Below, piece by piece: positions 22,568-34,398 of a stretch of 64,000 nt of DNA. The DNA is from Linyphia triangularis (Eukaryota > Arthropoda > Arachnida > Araneae > Linyphiidae): contig OZ021722.1 of the NCBI GenBank assembly GCA_963978545.1, positions 36,969,365 through 37,033,364 of the forward strand, given 5' to 3'. Numbering within the stretch: the first letter of the stretch is position 1; every line of letters starts with the position of its first letter. A program made the translations under genes and the position numbers. Under the pieces are notes generated by a model. The model saw nothing but the letters and a program-made list of their open reading frames with translations. It had not been told where the DNA came from and did not search any database.

Positions 22568-23580
22568 AACTTTAACTTAAAATATATTTTATCAATAATA
22601 TATTTCTGTAAAAAAATGTTTAAAAACGCAATTTATAGATATAATTCTCTTGCGTAACGTTCAAATTCAGCTGTATTTCTGTGAGCAGAATGGCAACGAC
22701 TTCAAACATCCAATCACAATTTACAAATTCAGCAATCCAGCCAATCCCAATATATCTTTTGAAATTTGACTAATACATCTGGCAACAGCAACAACTTGGA
22801 TTCGCTATATTTTGTTTTTCTTATTACAGTCTACAGATAGAAATTATTGCCTATTTAAAACGTATTGATTTAATAGTTACGATGATGCAAGACTAAATAG
22901 ATCCAAGATGTGTACATATCTTTTGGATTAGAATTTCGGATAAACCAGACTTTTCGGAAAAGTTATCTGCTGGAACATGCCGGGTTGCATTCAGCTCTAA
23001 ATCACCAACTTTCAAAAAGTCACGGCATTGTGCAGTAAATATGAACCTATATTCTTTTCTAATCGGTGCAAATTCAGCTATTACGAATTGAAAATTATCA
23101 AAATAACGAATAAAACCACCCACTCAACTTCAGAATCTCAATGATATTAAAAAAAAAAAAATTGGCAAAATAGGGCTAATTTTCTCGTCAAATTTGATTT
23201 TCAAAAAATTCCGGTTGTTTGAATGCCGGATAATTGGCCTTTTACTATTTTATTTTCTAAGTACCGCAAAAAAGATTATGCAAACAAATAAATACTTCGT
23301 TAAGAAATTTCAATAAGCAACTTTAATTATGTTGGTGCTTCATAGAAACCAGCCCGTAAATTATAATTCTTCAATGAAATAACCGATCTTTTTTAAATAT
23401 AAGTAAGACACTGTTTATTTTTGTTGTTTTCCAAGAACTTTCGACTACATTTCCACACTATCCCTGCTTAACACGTCTCGACAGCAGTAGGATAATGACG
23501 AGGCAAGTATTCTGGCTCTTCATAAATAACAAAACGTTTTCAATTTCATTGCAGCTGAAATAGCTTTTTGCTAGGGTATA
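22568..23580. other. Non-coding stretch upstream of the hairpin cluster
   Basis: No supported gene. At 22915-22955 and 23205-23240 there are phrases (ttcggataaaccagac, gccggataattggcc) recalling pogo/Tigger transposon tips, but I could not pair them into terminal inverted repeats. Confidence 0.4.
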
Positions 23581-23592
23581 TTTTAAATGCTT

Positions 23593-23684
23593 CACTTTGA
23601 GGCGAGGAAAGCGAGCCAAGGGGATTGCATAGCAATCCAGGGGGTTGGAGAGCGTCAGCGAGCAGGGGGCGGAGCCCCCTAGTA
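23593..23684 (+). repeat. G+C-rich hairpin cluster, possible Helitron 3' terminus
   Basis: A ~90-bp block of unusual composition in A+T-rich DNA. It contains several small palindromes in series: ggattgcatagcaatcc near 23620-23636, agcgtcagcgagc, and agggggcggagccccct near 23667-23683. The last is followed directly by AGTA. A strong hairpin ending in CTAGT fits the CTRR-T rule for Helitron 3' ends. No matching 5' end was located, so the element's extent is unknown. It could also be a stand-alone palindromic repeat. Confidence 0.45.
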
Positions 23685-24875
23685 AAATAAATTTATTTTA
23701 TTTTATATAATGCATTTTTATATAAATATACATTTAAAATAGAATTATTCCCCCCCCCCCCCTTTACCACCACTATAGAAGAAAATGGTAGTATCAATAT
23801 ATGCATAATGCGTTCGTTGTATAACTATTTAAAGGTATTTAGTAATTTTTTTTTAAATAATACTACATTTTCAATCTATATTGATCAAATGCATGTAATA
23901 TGCATTAATTTTTATTTTTTTTTAAATCAATTTTATATTTTAATTTCAAGATGTTTTTCTATAATTCTGTATTTTATCACCATTTTTCCCCCTATTAAAT
24001 TATCAAGAGGAAAGAATATGCTGTTGGGAAAAAAAAATTACGTTTTCTTTTTAAGTAATGAAAAAGTTTTTTAATCATTCAAATAAATTTTCTAATTGTG
24101 TCGTCCGAATGCTTTAAGTATAACCACTTAGCAAATATTTTCAGAGTTTAAAATTTAGAATACTCTTGAACATATTAATATGCTGATTCTTCATTGTAGT
24201 TTTTGATTTTTCTATATAAACAGAATGAGTGAATTTTAAGAATAAAAAAATATAATATAATAGTAATTATTGATTGTGAAAGTTTCAAGGGGTGAACTGG
24301 AGTATAATAAAAAAAAATATAATTAATAGTGTAAATATTAAACATCTAGTCATTATTCTTTAATATAGTAAATATTTAAGTTTTAAATATTGCAACTTCC
24401 GAAATATTTTGAAATCTAAATAAAAAAATGGTTTGATACTTCCAATTTAGAATATTTTGTTGAGTGCCAATTGTAACCCAGGTTATTTAATTTGGAATGA
24501 CATTTATTGCCTCCTTATCTAAAACTCGCATGCCAGAGCATCTCATTCATTGTCAAATTTTTCAAAAGTTTTCATATCCATTCTCTCTTTGGCAGTTATT
24601 TTATTATTCGTAAAAGTTGAATACAAATAATTGACTTGATGAAAAATAATATTTTTCACACTCGGAAAGAAAAGTAAATGCTAGCTGTACGGAAATATTT
24701 TCCCTTTTATCTATCTGTATTAAGATTAGCCCTGTCTAGAGGTGGGTATTGTTTTATTTAAATGTTTTGAATTTGTTTAGACTTTATAAAATATATTTTA
24801 TAATTCATTCTTTGGAAAAAGTATTTTAGAAATATTTGTCTATTTTTCGTTTTAGATAAAGAATATATATATATT
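23685..24875. other. A+T-rich non-coding stretch
   Basis: Contains a C13-like run at about 23750-23762 and no supported gene. The 88-codon frame at 23808-24074 is F/I/N/Y-rich and is probably chance. Confidence 0.55.
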
Positions 24876-25178
24876 AGGGCGTATCGAAAAAATCGAAGTT
24901 TATCAAATCTCTTAGCGGTAGTGCGGAAAATTTGTGGACACTCATCAGTAATAAATGTGTGAAATATTAAAACTCTGGGTTAATATCTTCTGTCTCCTCA
25001 ATGGCACCAAAGTTCCGAAAATTGGGCTAAAAGTGTTTAAAATTCAAAAATTCCTAAAAATTCCCATATTTTGTTTAACGATTGGGGGTAGTGGTTAAAT
25101 GTTAGTATTGTTTAACAACAACAACTATAATTTTTAAAAAAATTATAGGTTAATATCTTCTGTCGCCTCAGTGAACAG
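24876..25178 (+). repeat. Left terminal inverted repeat
   Basis: Pairs with 27241-27532. Conserved blocks include gcggtagtgcggaaaatttg, aactctgggttaatatcttc and caacaacaactataattttt. Confidence 0.85.
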
Positions 25179-25335
25179 GAAATTCTGAAAATTTGAATAA
25201 AAAGGAATACAATTCAATATTTAATCAGCAATCGCAGATTTCATTGATCGTTTTGAGGTAGCGCGTAATAAAAATTACTTTTTTCAACAACAAAAAGTAT
25301 GCAAGAATTATTGGTTAATATCTTCTACCACACTG
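24979..25335 (+). repeat. Subterminal repeats, about 170-bp units
   Basis: The motif GTTAATATCTTCTGTCKCCTCA lies at 24979-25000 and 25149-25170, with a decayed copy at 25314-25335. A minus-strand copy is at 27405-27426 and a weaker one near 27248-27262. A second shared phrase (ggtagtgcgg-like) appears at about 24916, 25087 and 25258 with the same spacing. Regularly spaced subterminal motifs are commonly transposase-binding sites, which is inference here. Confidence 0.75.
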
Positions 25336-25597
25336 GGTTTGGCGTACTGCCAGAAAAGTAAAGTGGAAAACCCCTATTTTCACACGGAGAAACAAATCGG
25401 AGTGACCAATAAATCACGTGATCATTTTCATTTGTTTAGTATTTAGTCTAACTCTAGAATATTTTCTTTCAATTAGTTTCGATCTTCATATCAAACATAT
25501 TTGCAGCAATTTAGTCGTTTCTTTTTAAGGAATTTTTTTTACTCGTAGCTTAGTGTCGTAGTTATTTGTTGGTAAAATATATTGGTAAATATTAGAA

Positions 25598-27115
25598 ATG
25601 CAAGAATTATCGCATTCAAAGTTTTCAAGTCGACAAATGCTGCAATGCCCTATTTTCGGAACACCGAAGGATTTTTCACTCATGCTGCCAACACATGAAG
25701 ACGTCATAAGATGTTGCGCTCATGAGAGATGGCGTATTGGTAATGAAACTGATGGAAATAAAGAACCATGCTTCTCTGTTATTGCAGAAACTGTTGCTTT
25801 GAAAATTGAAAGTTTATACTTCAATTCATCCATTCCTTCTGTTTCACATAAGCGTGTTTGTGATATGATACACGCTTACCATAAAAAATATCGTTCAATC
25901 ATGAAAAATAGAAAACGTGTGGGAAGAAGCAAGACTGCTCTTGAAAATGTTGAGAACTTTAAAACGGAAGCAAAGGAACTATTCCACATATCTTCCTGTA
26001 AATGCGCTATTTTTAAGGAGTGTATCTATCCAAAAGAGAGCAAAGTTCCGCCAAATGAGCAGGCGTTCCTCAAAGACCAAAGAACGGAAAGAAAAATGTT
26101 CATTGGAAGTGTTGATGTACCCGAAACAAAACTACTTCAGAAACGTCAAATGCGAGTACAACAAAAGGATGTGCAAAGTAAAAAAAAAAAAAGGCGTCTC
26201 CTGCTTCTGTTTCAAGCTTTACTCCGGAAAATGAAGATATGATGTAGGTGGAGGCTGAGGTGGATACCAAAGACACGCCATACACACCGTTTCTTCAGCA
26301 GGATTCAAGGAGTCTTCAGATGCGTGTAAATTTGGACAACACATTTATTGTCAGTCAAAGATATGGTGTTTCTAACAGAGTCACGGCTGCTATTGCATCG
26401 AGTGTTATGAAAGATTTGGGTTTAATATCGGAATCGAATTCCAGTCTCGTCACAGACAAAAACAAAGTATGGAGAGAAAAATCAAGAGTTTACAAGCAAA
26501 TGGTATCAAAATTAAATGAAAATCGTTCCAATCTATCTGGCCTTTATTTTGATGGCCGGTATGACAAAACTTTAACATCAGAAACACTCGAGCTTACACT
26601 TTCATAAGCTCATCTCGATACTTGCCTAAGAAGTATTGTGACGTAATCGATCCAGTTATTTCTCGAAACGCTTATTTTGCTGCTCCAGAAAACATGCTTT
26701 TGGCCATGTTAACTGATGAAAGATGTCATACCAGAATCATTGCAACTCGAAGAATAATAAAGGCAAGAGAAATTAGCCGAGGTGTCCGCAGATTCGTTAT
26801 CCTGATATCAATTTTGAAGCTGAAGACTACATTGATCTCATTGACTGGAAAAATTGTTTTGTGACATCGCCGCCAGTTCTCCGAGAGATAAGTTCTCAAG
26901 ATCTTTTGAAAATGACAGAGGACGGTATGCCGAAGGCCTGCGGGCACTTCATACGATTTCCTTCACAGACACAAGCAGTCGAGCGAATTGTGAAACTTGT
27001 CACGGCAGCCTCCGAGAAAACAATTGGGCCTGAAAACAGGGATAAATTCATAAGAGCTACTCTAGAATCCAGAAAACACATGTCGAAATTCGAGACAAAA
27101 ATGTATTACAAGTAA
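25598..27115 (+). pseudogene. Broken, internally deleted transposase-like gene
   Basis: Four fragments in shifting frames look like one old gene. Fragment 1 (25598-26195) opens with ATG and has C-K-C-x-I-F-K-x-C spaced cysteines, then NEQAFLKDQRTERKMFIG. At an A12 run (26181-26192) the frame shifts, and a TAG stop interrupts at 26245-26247. Fragment 2 (26248-26607) includes NLDNTFIVSQRYGVSNR and SGLYFDGRYDKTL. The next sequence (26622 on) jumps to ISRNAYFAAPENMLLAMLTD, so the middle of the protein appears deleted near 26600. Another one-base shift lies near 26795. The end includes QAVERIVKLVTAASE and stops at 27115. From memory, similar proteins occur as uncharacterised, repeated genes in arthropods (aphids, spiders). 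No catalytic acidic triad can be pointed out in what remains. It is surely non-functional. Confidence 0.72.
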
Positions 27116-27240
27116 TAATGCTATCGGCAATTGTATATTTGAAAGGCAATAAAATTTCTGATCCCTTTAAAATGAGGTAAGTGGGACGTGTATTTTTTTA
27201 TTTATTTTTTTGAAATTTAGCCTTTTATTTTACAAAATTT

Positions 27241-27530
27241 GGTGTTGCTGAGGTAGCAGAAGAACTATAAAAAAATTATAGTTGTTGTTGTCAAAAATAG
27301 TAACTAGTAAGCACCATCCTTAAACTTACAGCGAAATCTGGAATTTTTTATGAATTTTTGAATTTTAATCACTTTTAGCCCAAATTTCGGAACTTTCGAG
27401 CTAGTGAGGCGACAGAAGATATTAACCCAGAGTTTTAAAATTTCACACACGTATTAGTGATGGGTGTCCACAAATTTTCCGCACTACCGCTAAAAGAATT
27501 TTGAAAAATTTCGATTTTTTTCGATACGCC

Positions 27531-27532
<2 letters not shown>
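27241..27532 (-). repeat. Right terminal inverted repeat
   Basis: Reverse complement of the left terminus with moderate divergence. Its tip is CGATACGCCCT at 27522-27532. Confidence 0.85.

Positions 27533-27578
<46 letters not shown>
27533..27578. repeat. (TA)n microsatellite, about 23 copies
   Basis: An uninterrupted TA array directly follows the transposon's right tip. A shorter TA run (24863-24874) precedes its left tip, so the element probably inserted into a TA repeat. Confidence 0.95.
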
Positions 27579-27580
<2 letters not shown>

Positions 27581-30500
27581 AAATTTATTTATTCAGATGC
27601 AAAAGATATATTTTCACATTTCCAAAAATCCAACATTGTATAGATTAGTATTAAATAACTTCAATTTTAATTATGTTAATTTTATTATTAAGTATGGTGC
27701 TTTCATTTAGCATGTACTAATTCTTTATACGAGGAGTTACTTCTATGAGAGTCACTTATTTTCATATAATTTCATATTCACTGAGAAATAGTTTGAAAAA
27801 CGTTCTTTCCATTAGAAATAAAATAAGTATTTTAAAGTTATAGGTTTAATTTTATTATATAATGTTAATTTTCTTCAAAGTCAGTGAAATTACTGGTAAC
27901 TATTAAATATTTTCACAATTTCTGATAAATATGATTTTATTCTATCAATGTTAGAACTTTTTTCTTTAAGCAATTGTACCAATCAGTGTGAACAAAAAAA
28001 ATTATACATCAACTAAACTTGTATATTTCTGATAATATAAAGGTAATTCTTGGGTGAAAATCATCAATGGTAGATGTGGTAAATGCGTCAGAAATATATT
28101 TACATTAGCAATTCTGGAATAAATGCATTAAGAATAAAGCAATTCAATCACTCTCACTTTAAAAATAGACAAACGAGGAAGGTATATTTTCCTCAAAATC
28201 AATTTATTGTGAGGGTATGAGCTACCATTCTAAACGTCTAGTTAGTAATGCATTGTTAAGCAATTTTCCTGTATATAATTTTGAGTAGTGTACATACATA
28301 TTCAGTTTTAAAAGCTCTATGTTCTTAAATTTATTTGTTAACAGTGATAATATAGGCGTAAAATTTTTAGCAACACTAGAGTTAATCAAGACATTTCGAG
28401 ATGTTTTCAGCTCGTGCTGATCGTCACTTAAATTTCCCTTTATCTTTTTAGAAAATTCGCATGTGAGGACATGAAAACCTCCAGGATATTGGAATTTCAA
28501 TTGAGTTGGAGGTTTAAAGATGATTTTCAAAGAGCTCTGGACTTATTTTTCTGAGTCTTGAATTATCATTGTATCTTAAGCTTTTGATAATGCTTGATAA
28601 CTAGTTTACTGTTGTTTAGAGAAGTTTTGTGAGCCTCTCTGACAAAAAATAAATTATCAGGTTGATTTTTTTTCCAATGCTATGTCGTCATTTTCTCTGG
28701 AAACATTCACCATAATTTTTATATATTGTTTCATCTACTTTTATTAAAATCTTAAATGATGTTATTGTGGTCGGTGTTAAGATTTCAATCGTATTAATAA
28801 TATATAACTTAGAAATTATTGAACGCAACATTCTTTAAATGATTGAAAGAATGCATTTTTGTACACATAAGTGACTTTGTAATTTGCGGTTATGTTGCAG
28901 TATACATACAAAGTTCGTTGTTCGTGTTGTAGGACAAATATCCTAACGTTTAATTGCAATAACAATTAATACTCCTAATCGGATATTGTGTGACTCATCA
29001 CCTAACCATAAAATATCAATTCTGTTAGAACATTGTATGCAGTCATTTATTTCTCAATCTTTACTATGCATTCAACCTAATAAGTATGCATGAGTATGTG
29101 AATTTCCAAGATTAGATTTTAATCATGGTATTTTCATGAAAAATACTATTAAGGCAAGAAACCTTAAAACAGTTTTACAAATAATATTAAAAAATAAAAC
29201 ATTTCTTTAGAGGTATGCCACATGTGTAAATGATTTTTATACTACTAATAGTTAAATCATACTTTTTAAAGATAATCATATCTTAGGAATAAAGAGTGAA
29301 AGCTACTATTTAGGTACACAAGTTTTTTAAACACTAAAATATATATCATTATTTAAAGCTGTGTTTTATTGTTATTAATAAAACAATGTTGATAAAATAT
29401 TAACAAAATCTAAACAAAATCCTCAAACCATTATAAATTATTTAGAATGAAAAGTAAAGTTGCATCTTAATTGGGTAGTTACAAGAAAACATCAGCTTTT
29501 GTGTGTTAACTAACAATCATCTGAGTCTCAAAGGAAAAACATCGTAAAAACATTCTTAGTTTAAAAATGCAAAATAACAAATATTTCAAATGAGCTAATC
29601 ACAGTGGAGTAATTAACCTTAAACTCCTTCTTTCGTTTTCAACCATAGAACTGAGCTTAAAGCGCATATTTTTTTGCAGTTTTGAAATCCCCCTCTCTCC
29701 CAATCGCTACTTTGAAGGTTTTCAGAACATTCAGTTGAAATTGATTGCGATTACATGCGCTATCAGAAACTATATTTCTTTTTAAATTTTTAAAAGTGTC
29801 ATTTTTAATTTTTCTTTAGAATGATGAAAGATGCGACATTAGAGAAAAAGATTTCGTCTCCTAACTGTAATTAAAGCTCAGTAGTGTGCGGGTATGAACA
29901 ACAGGGTTACTTTGTTTCGCTCTTACAAAATGAATTTCTTCTTCCAAATTGAGGCAATTATGCAAATTTTCCCTTAGAATAAAGGAGATCACCCTTTTAT
30001 CTCACTTATTATTCAGAACGATAACAAAAGATTAATCTTGTGAAAATTGCTGCGACGATCTAAAATAAAAAGTTGATATTTAAATGAAGTTTCTTCTGAA
30101 CAAAGAAAAAAAATATTATTAGGAAAGATATGTCCATGAGAAATAGTCGAAAAGCTTTTGAGAACATTATCGTTTCTTTTTAAGCCTTCAATTGTATTAC
30201 TTTCATGGCTTTTTACTGATATTCTACTTCTGTTTTAATTCAAATTTTTAATTCCAAACTATTCTTTTTAAGTAGATGTTCAGCTTCATTTCTTAGGAGA
30301 TATAAAAAAAATTTAATCTCTCGTGCCGAAAAGAGAAAGTATCTGTTTAAAATTTTTGTTAATTCACGAATTGGAAAATGAAAGATTTATAATTTTCTAA
30401 AGCAAATGAAAACGTAATTTTAAAAAAAAAAGATACTCTTAGTATTTGTGCGTAGCGAACATTAACATAACTATTCCTTTTAATATGTAACGCTTAATAT

Positions 30501-32731
30501 TAGTTGCATAATATAGGAATTAATTCTTTATTCTTTAAATACTCTTAAATAATGTGAAACTACAAGGAATTCCAAAAAAAAAAATTTATATATATATATT
30601 TCATTCCAAAGGAGCAGTTAGTTAATTTTAGTCAAGCAGTTAATGTATTTTATTCTTAAAGTTATACAAATATTTAATACTGTTGTTAGTAAAGTATACA
30701 AGAATATAAAATATACTTAGTAATTGGCATAAAAATTTAATTTTAATTTTTCGTTGAAGCAAATACATTTATAACTCCTATTCATTTCATTTTGACTACT
30801 AAATGGTAGACTTTTTCTGAAAATCTTTTTAATATTTGATATCTATGTAAGTTTTCAGAAAGAAAAAATTCACTGAGAAATTCAGAACATTTATTTTAAA
30901 TGCCTTTTCTAGTTTTTAAGTAAATTACAAAGAGAATCATTTTAAAATGACAATTTTCCAATCTATATTAAGGAAGTATTATATAAAAAAAATATGGTTC
31001 CAATGAATGAAAATGGTAATTAATCAATTTTTAATAGTATCCTCTTTTATCAGATAATTTACATTCATACTCATAAATTTACGACGTTCTCCAATACTGT
31101 ATCTCAGCCTTTTCTTACGAAAGTTACAAAAAGGTCTCTTTCAGATTAATTATACTTATTCAGAAACAAGAACCTTTACACCTCCAAACATCGCTCCTCT
31201 ATTTATACGAAAAAGTAACTCTTCTTCACCATTGTGCCTGATTTAGACTGCCTGAATGGCAACAGCGGGAAAAGGGAAGGGCGCCCCCCTGCGTGCAACA
31301 AGAGCAATAACAGATCTGGTATCAGGTGAGACTGACATTTTAATAAAGCCGATTGTCAGTCCTTGAGTTTGACAGTCCCAGTCTTGGGAAGAATAAAGAC
31401 TGGAGGCACTTTTGCGCGTTAGAAAGTGCTGAAACTCTGAAGAAATTCAGATAATTTGCAAACTTCCAGGAGAGAAACAGAAAATCTTTTCATCGATTAT
31501 TGAATCATTTTGTGTAGATTTAGAATTCTAAGTTGCTTGGTGTCGTTAGTTTAGTGAATACGTTGTTGAGAGAAGAAGATGCGTCTTGCATAGCATTGAC
31601 AGATAAGTTCTTAACTATGTATTCTCTTTGTTGAAAAGTTATTTTGGGGTTTTTTATTTTGTTACAAAGGAATGACTCCTAATGCTAAGTCAGATAAGCA
31701 ATTTTCTTTTGGGATTTGCAAATTGATATCTTTAATAATAATACCAATATTTTAATGTTTTAAAGTATAGTTGGTAAAAAAGAAATCACAAATAAAATAA
31801 ATTAAAACATAGTAAGTATTAGCGAAGTTTTGGTTGAACTTGAATACATTTCATATGAATGAGGAAATTTAATAAAATTAAATTTTTTCCAATCGTGATA
31901 AATATGATTAAACTAAAATATGAGGCTTAACAATTTTTATACAACAAAAAATTTAGTGTTTAGTATAGAAAACGTCATGGAAAACAAAGATCAGTATACA
32001 AAAATTATAGTTATGAAACATAGTGATATTTTCAATGCATCATTATTTAGAATTTCAGTGTCTGGACCTCGGATTCAAACCTTGAATAATAAACTAAATA
32101 TTACAACAAAAACAAACAAATCATGATGAGTTTAAGTTAAAATGATTTCATAACCATTTTACAATATGTGAACTTGAATGAATTTAAGTAATATGAGTGC
32201 CATACATAAATGTTAAGTTATCACAGAAATGTTAATTTAAGAGGTTCACCATGTAACTTAACATCAGTTTTCATCAAAACAAGGAATGTCATGTTAAGTT
32301 ACGAAAGAAATGAAGAAATGACTTATAACTTATATCTATTTAAGTCTAATTGGTGCATGACGCTACAAGTTTACCAACATCATAAGTTAAAAAGCCCAAA
32401 ATAAAAAAATTAAATTAAAAAAAAAAATGCATATTTTGACACTTTCTGATTAGCCCTTGGAAAATTTCATTGAAAGGTTTTAATTCTTAGGTCAAACAAA
32501 CCCATATAACAACTAGGGATGTGGAACATCGCACAACTTTCAATCACGCTATAATACTGATCATTACATTTGAATTTCATGTGTAATAGAGCTATTATCA
32601 TTTTCAAATTTTCATTCATTTGAAAAAAATGCCCAGCTTGGCGATATTTTTGGTGATAATTCTTACATTTAATTGACAAAAAGAAAATCGTCACCTAAAT
32701 CGCAAATTTGTCTGTATACTTTTCGATTTTT
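27579..32731. other. A+T-rich non-coding stretch
   Basis: No gene is supported over about 5 kb. The 102-codon minus-strand frame at 28222-28530 has no recognised motif. A G+C-elevated patch lies at about 31230-31460. Short TA runs occur near 30590. Confidence 0.55.
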
Positions 32732-32744
32732 CTTGCATTATCCT
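32732..32744. repeat. Left target-site duplication of SINE copy
   Basis: CTTGCATTATCCT, matching CTTACATTATCCT at 32923-32935 with one change. Confidence 0.75.
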
Positions 32745-32922
32745 GCCCACCTGATGGCTGTGGTGTTAGCGCTCTGACCTCGCATGCCAAAGGTGCCGGG
32801 TTTTATCCTGGGTTAGGTATAGATGTTCGTTGTGGTTCGGAATCCACTTTAAGCTGTAGGTCCTGGCCTGATTAGCCGCTATGGTGCCTGAAAATAGGTA
32901 ATTGAGCGTACAAACCAACCAA
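32745..32922 (+). mobile_element. tRNA-derived SINE (family 2, copy 1)
   Basis: A 178-bp element with a tRNA-like head. An A-box-like TGGTGTTAGCG is at about 32761-32771 and a decayed B box, GGTTTTATCC, at 32799-32808. The body includes tgtggttcggaatccac, ctgtaggtcctggcctgatt and a tail ending ACAAACCAACCAA. A 13-bp duplication with one mismatch flanks it. It matches the element at 52819-53000 along its whole length with scattered substitutions, which establishes a family. The B box carries mutations, so this copy is probably transcriptionally weak or dead. Confidence 0.85.
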
Positions 32923-32935
32923 CTTACATTATCCT
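32923..32935. repeat. Right target-site duplication of SINE copy
   Basis: CTTACATTATCCT, one mismatch to 32732-32744. Confidence 0.75.
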
Positions 32936-34315
32936 TCCTTGTAAGTGAAACAAAGGGGAGAAAAATTATCGTTGATGAGCGATGCTCAAGGGAAGAAAAC
33001 TCTCTTTTAAAGACGTTATTTTTTCAACTTTGTACACCTTTATAACATTTTAATGGGAATTTCGGAAGTGTTGATATTTAGAACACTTTAAGAGATACTA
33101 CCATAGCTGAAAAACGCGGGTTTTTCTTCATGTTTTTTTCATGTTTTCGCATGCGCAATATTGACGAAAACCTTAATGACAAGTCCCACGGTCTGGCATT
33201 TGAATTTTTTTGGATTTTGAGCTTCTTAACTTCTGACGACAGTTTAGCATGCCATCCTCGTCGGCCCGAGCAATTTCGCTTGCATTTCCCCAGCTTTACT
33301 ATTCCAAGCGATTTCGATCTTTGATGGTCATCGCCTTATCAATTTATGTCACCCTCTAAAGGCCCACGTCAAAACAGTTCGTCACCCTGAAAACGTGCCC
33401 AATCCAGGTGAAGCCTATTTTTAATATTTACTTTGAATAAATTTTTATTTTAATTTCCTTGTTATCTGGAAAACATATGTTGAAAAGAATAGTATATATA
33501 CTTACATTTCTGGGGTTTTCATAAATATTAAATTATGTCATTTTCCAGAGAAAATTGAATTCTGTGTGTGTTCACTTTTTACTTTAATACTTTTTTACAG
33601 TGGAAGCGAAATATTCACTTTTCGTAACCTATGAAGTATAGAAATTATGAGAATTGATTAACTAGATTTCTAAAGTAACAGCTATTCTCTAAAGATATTG
33701 TTGTTATTTATTCGGTAGGCCTTATGCTGCTAATATTAAAAGTGTTTGGTATCTTTTTCACATGTTCTTCGTAACTAAAGCACAGATAATTTTTTTTAAC
33801 ATTATTTAAATCTTATTTAAAAATCTGAGTTTAACGTTTGAACTGTTAATTTTGGCATGGTTCTTTTAATAAAATTTCAAGTAGGAAAACCTCTGAAAGC
33901 TTTGTTTTAGAAGAAATATGTTTGTTTTTTTGTTTTTTTTTGTTTTTTTTTAATAATTCATGAAAATTTTGCAAAAAAGTAACCTCATAGAAGGAAATAT
34001 AGGATAAAATAATTCATAAATATGCTAGTAGCCATTTTTTTAAAAGAGTGTATTGAAGTTTGAAAACGACATTTTGAGAAAAATACATTTTTAAGTGAAA
34101 CTGTGGCATTGCAAACCTCGTTTTAAATTTTTTTATTTAATTAATCTCTACAATAAGAAATAGTACAATCGTTAAAAAGTTGGAAATGTTTTATGTAGCA
34201 TCAGGTGGAAAGTGGATTCATCAGAGTAGATCAATTTATTTCAGCTTTGTGTAGAATGCATTTATTAAAAAGCAGATTGTTACGTATATTTTTATACGCA
34301 TTTTCATTTTTTATA

Positions 34316-34321
<6 letters not shown>
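32936..34321. other. Non-coding stretch with a G+C-elevated patch
   Basis: A patch at about 33110-33420 is richer in G+C and includes a 64-codon plus-strand frame (33130-33324) without known motifs. T-rich tracts with G interruptions lie near 33920-33950. No gene is supported. Confidence 0.5.

Positions 34322-34393
<72 letters not shown>
34322..34393. repeat. (CT)n microsatellite, about 36 copies
   Basis: An uninterrupted 72-bp CT array. The artificial Ser-Leu and Arg-Glu frames across it on either strand are not genes. Confidence 0.97.

Positions 34394-34398
<5 letters not shown>

Larger units (their letters stand above)
24876..27532 (+). mobile_element. Decayed DNA transposon with long inverted termini
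   Basis: The tips AGGGCGTATCGAAAAAATCG (left) and its complement (right, ending 27532) open inverted repeats of about 300 bp (24876-25178 and 27241-27532) that match well with scattered changes. The left end holds three ~170-bp units and the right end two. Each unit carries the phrase TTAATATCTTCTGTCGCCTCA or a variant. The interior holds a broken transposase-like gene at 25598-27115. It sits inside a TA-rich stretch, and a target duplication cannot be read because the flanks are repetitive. I cannot assign a superfamily from the tips. PIF/Harbinger, hAT and others were considered without proof. Confidence 0.82.

Noticed and set aside
22421..22657. 78-codon frame with a Phe-Val-Cys-Leu repeat
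   Set aside because: It is a translation of the (GTTT)n microsatellite.
22893..23240. pogo/Tigger-like transposon ends
   Set aside because: The ggataa-containing phrases are in the same orientation and could not be paired as inverted termini, and no TA-flanked boundary was found.
28222..28530. 102-codon minus-strand frame
   Set aside because: No splice signals, motif or composition change. This length is plausible by chance in 64 kb.
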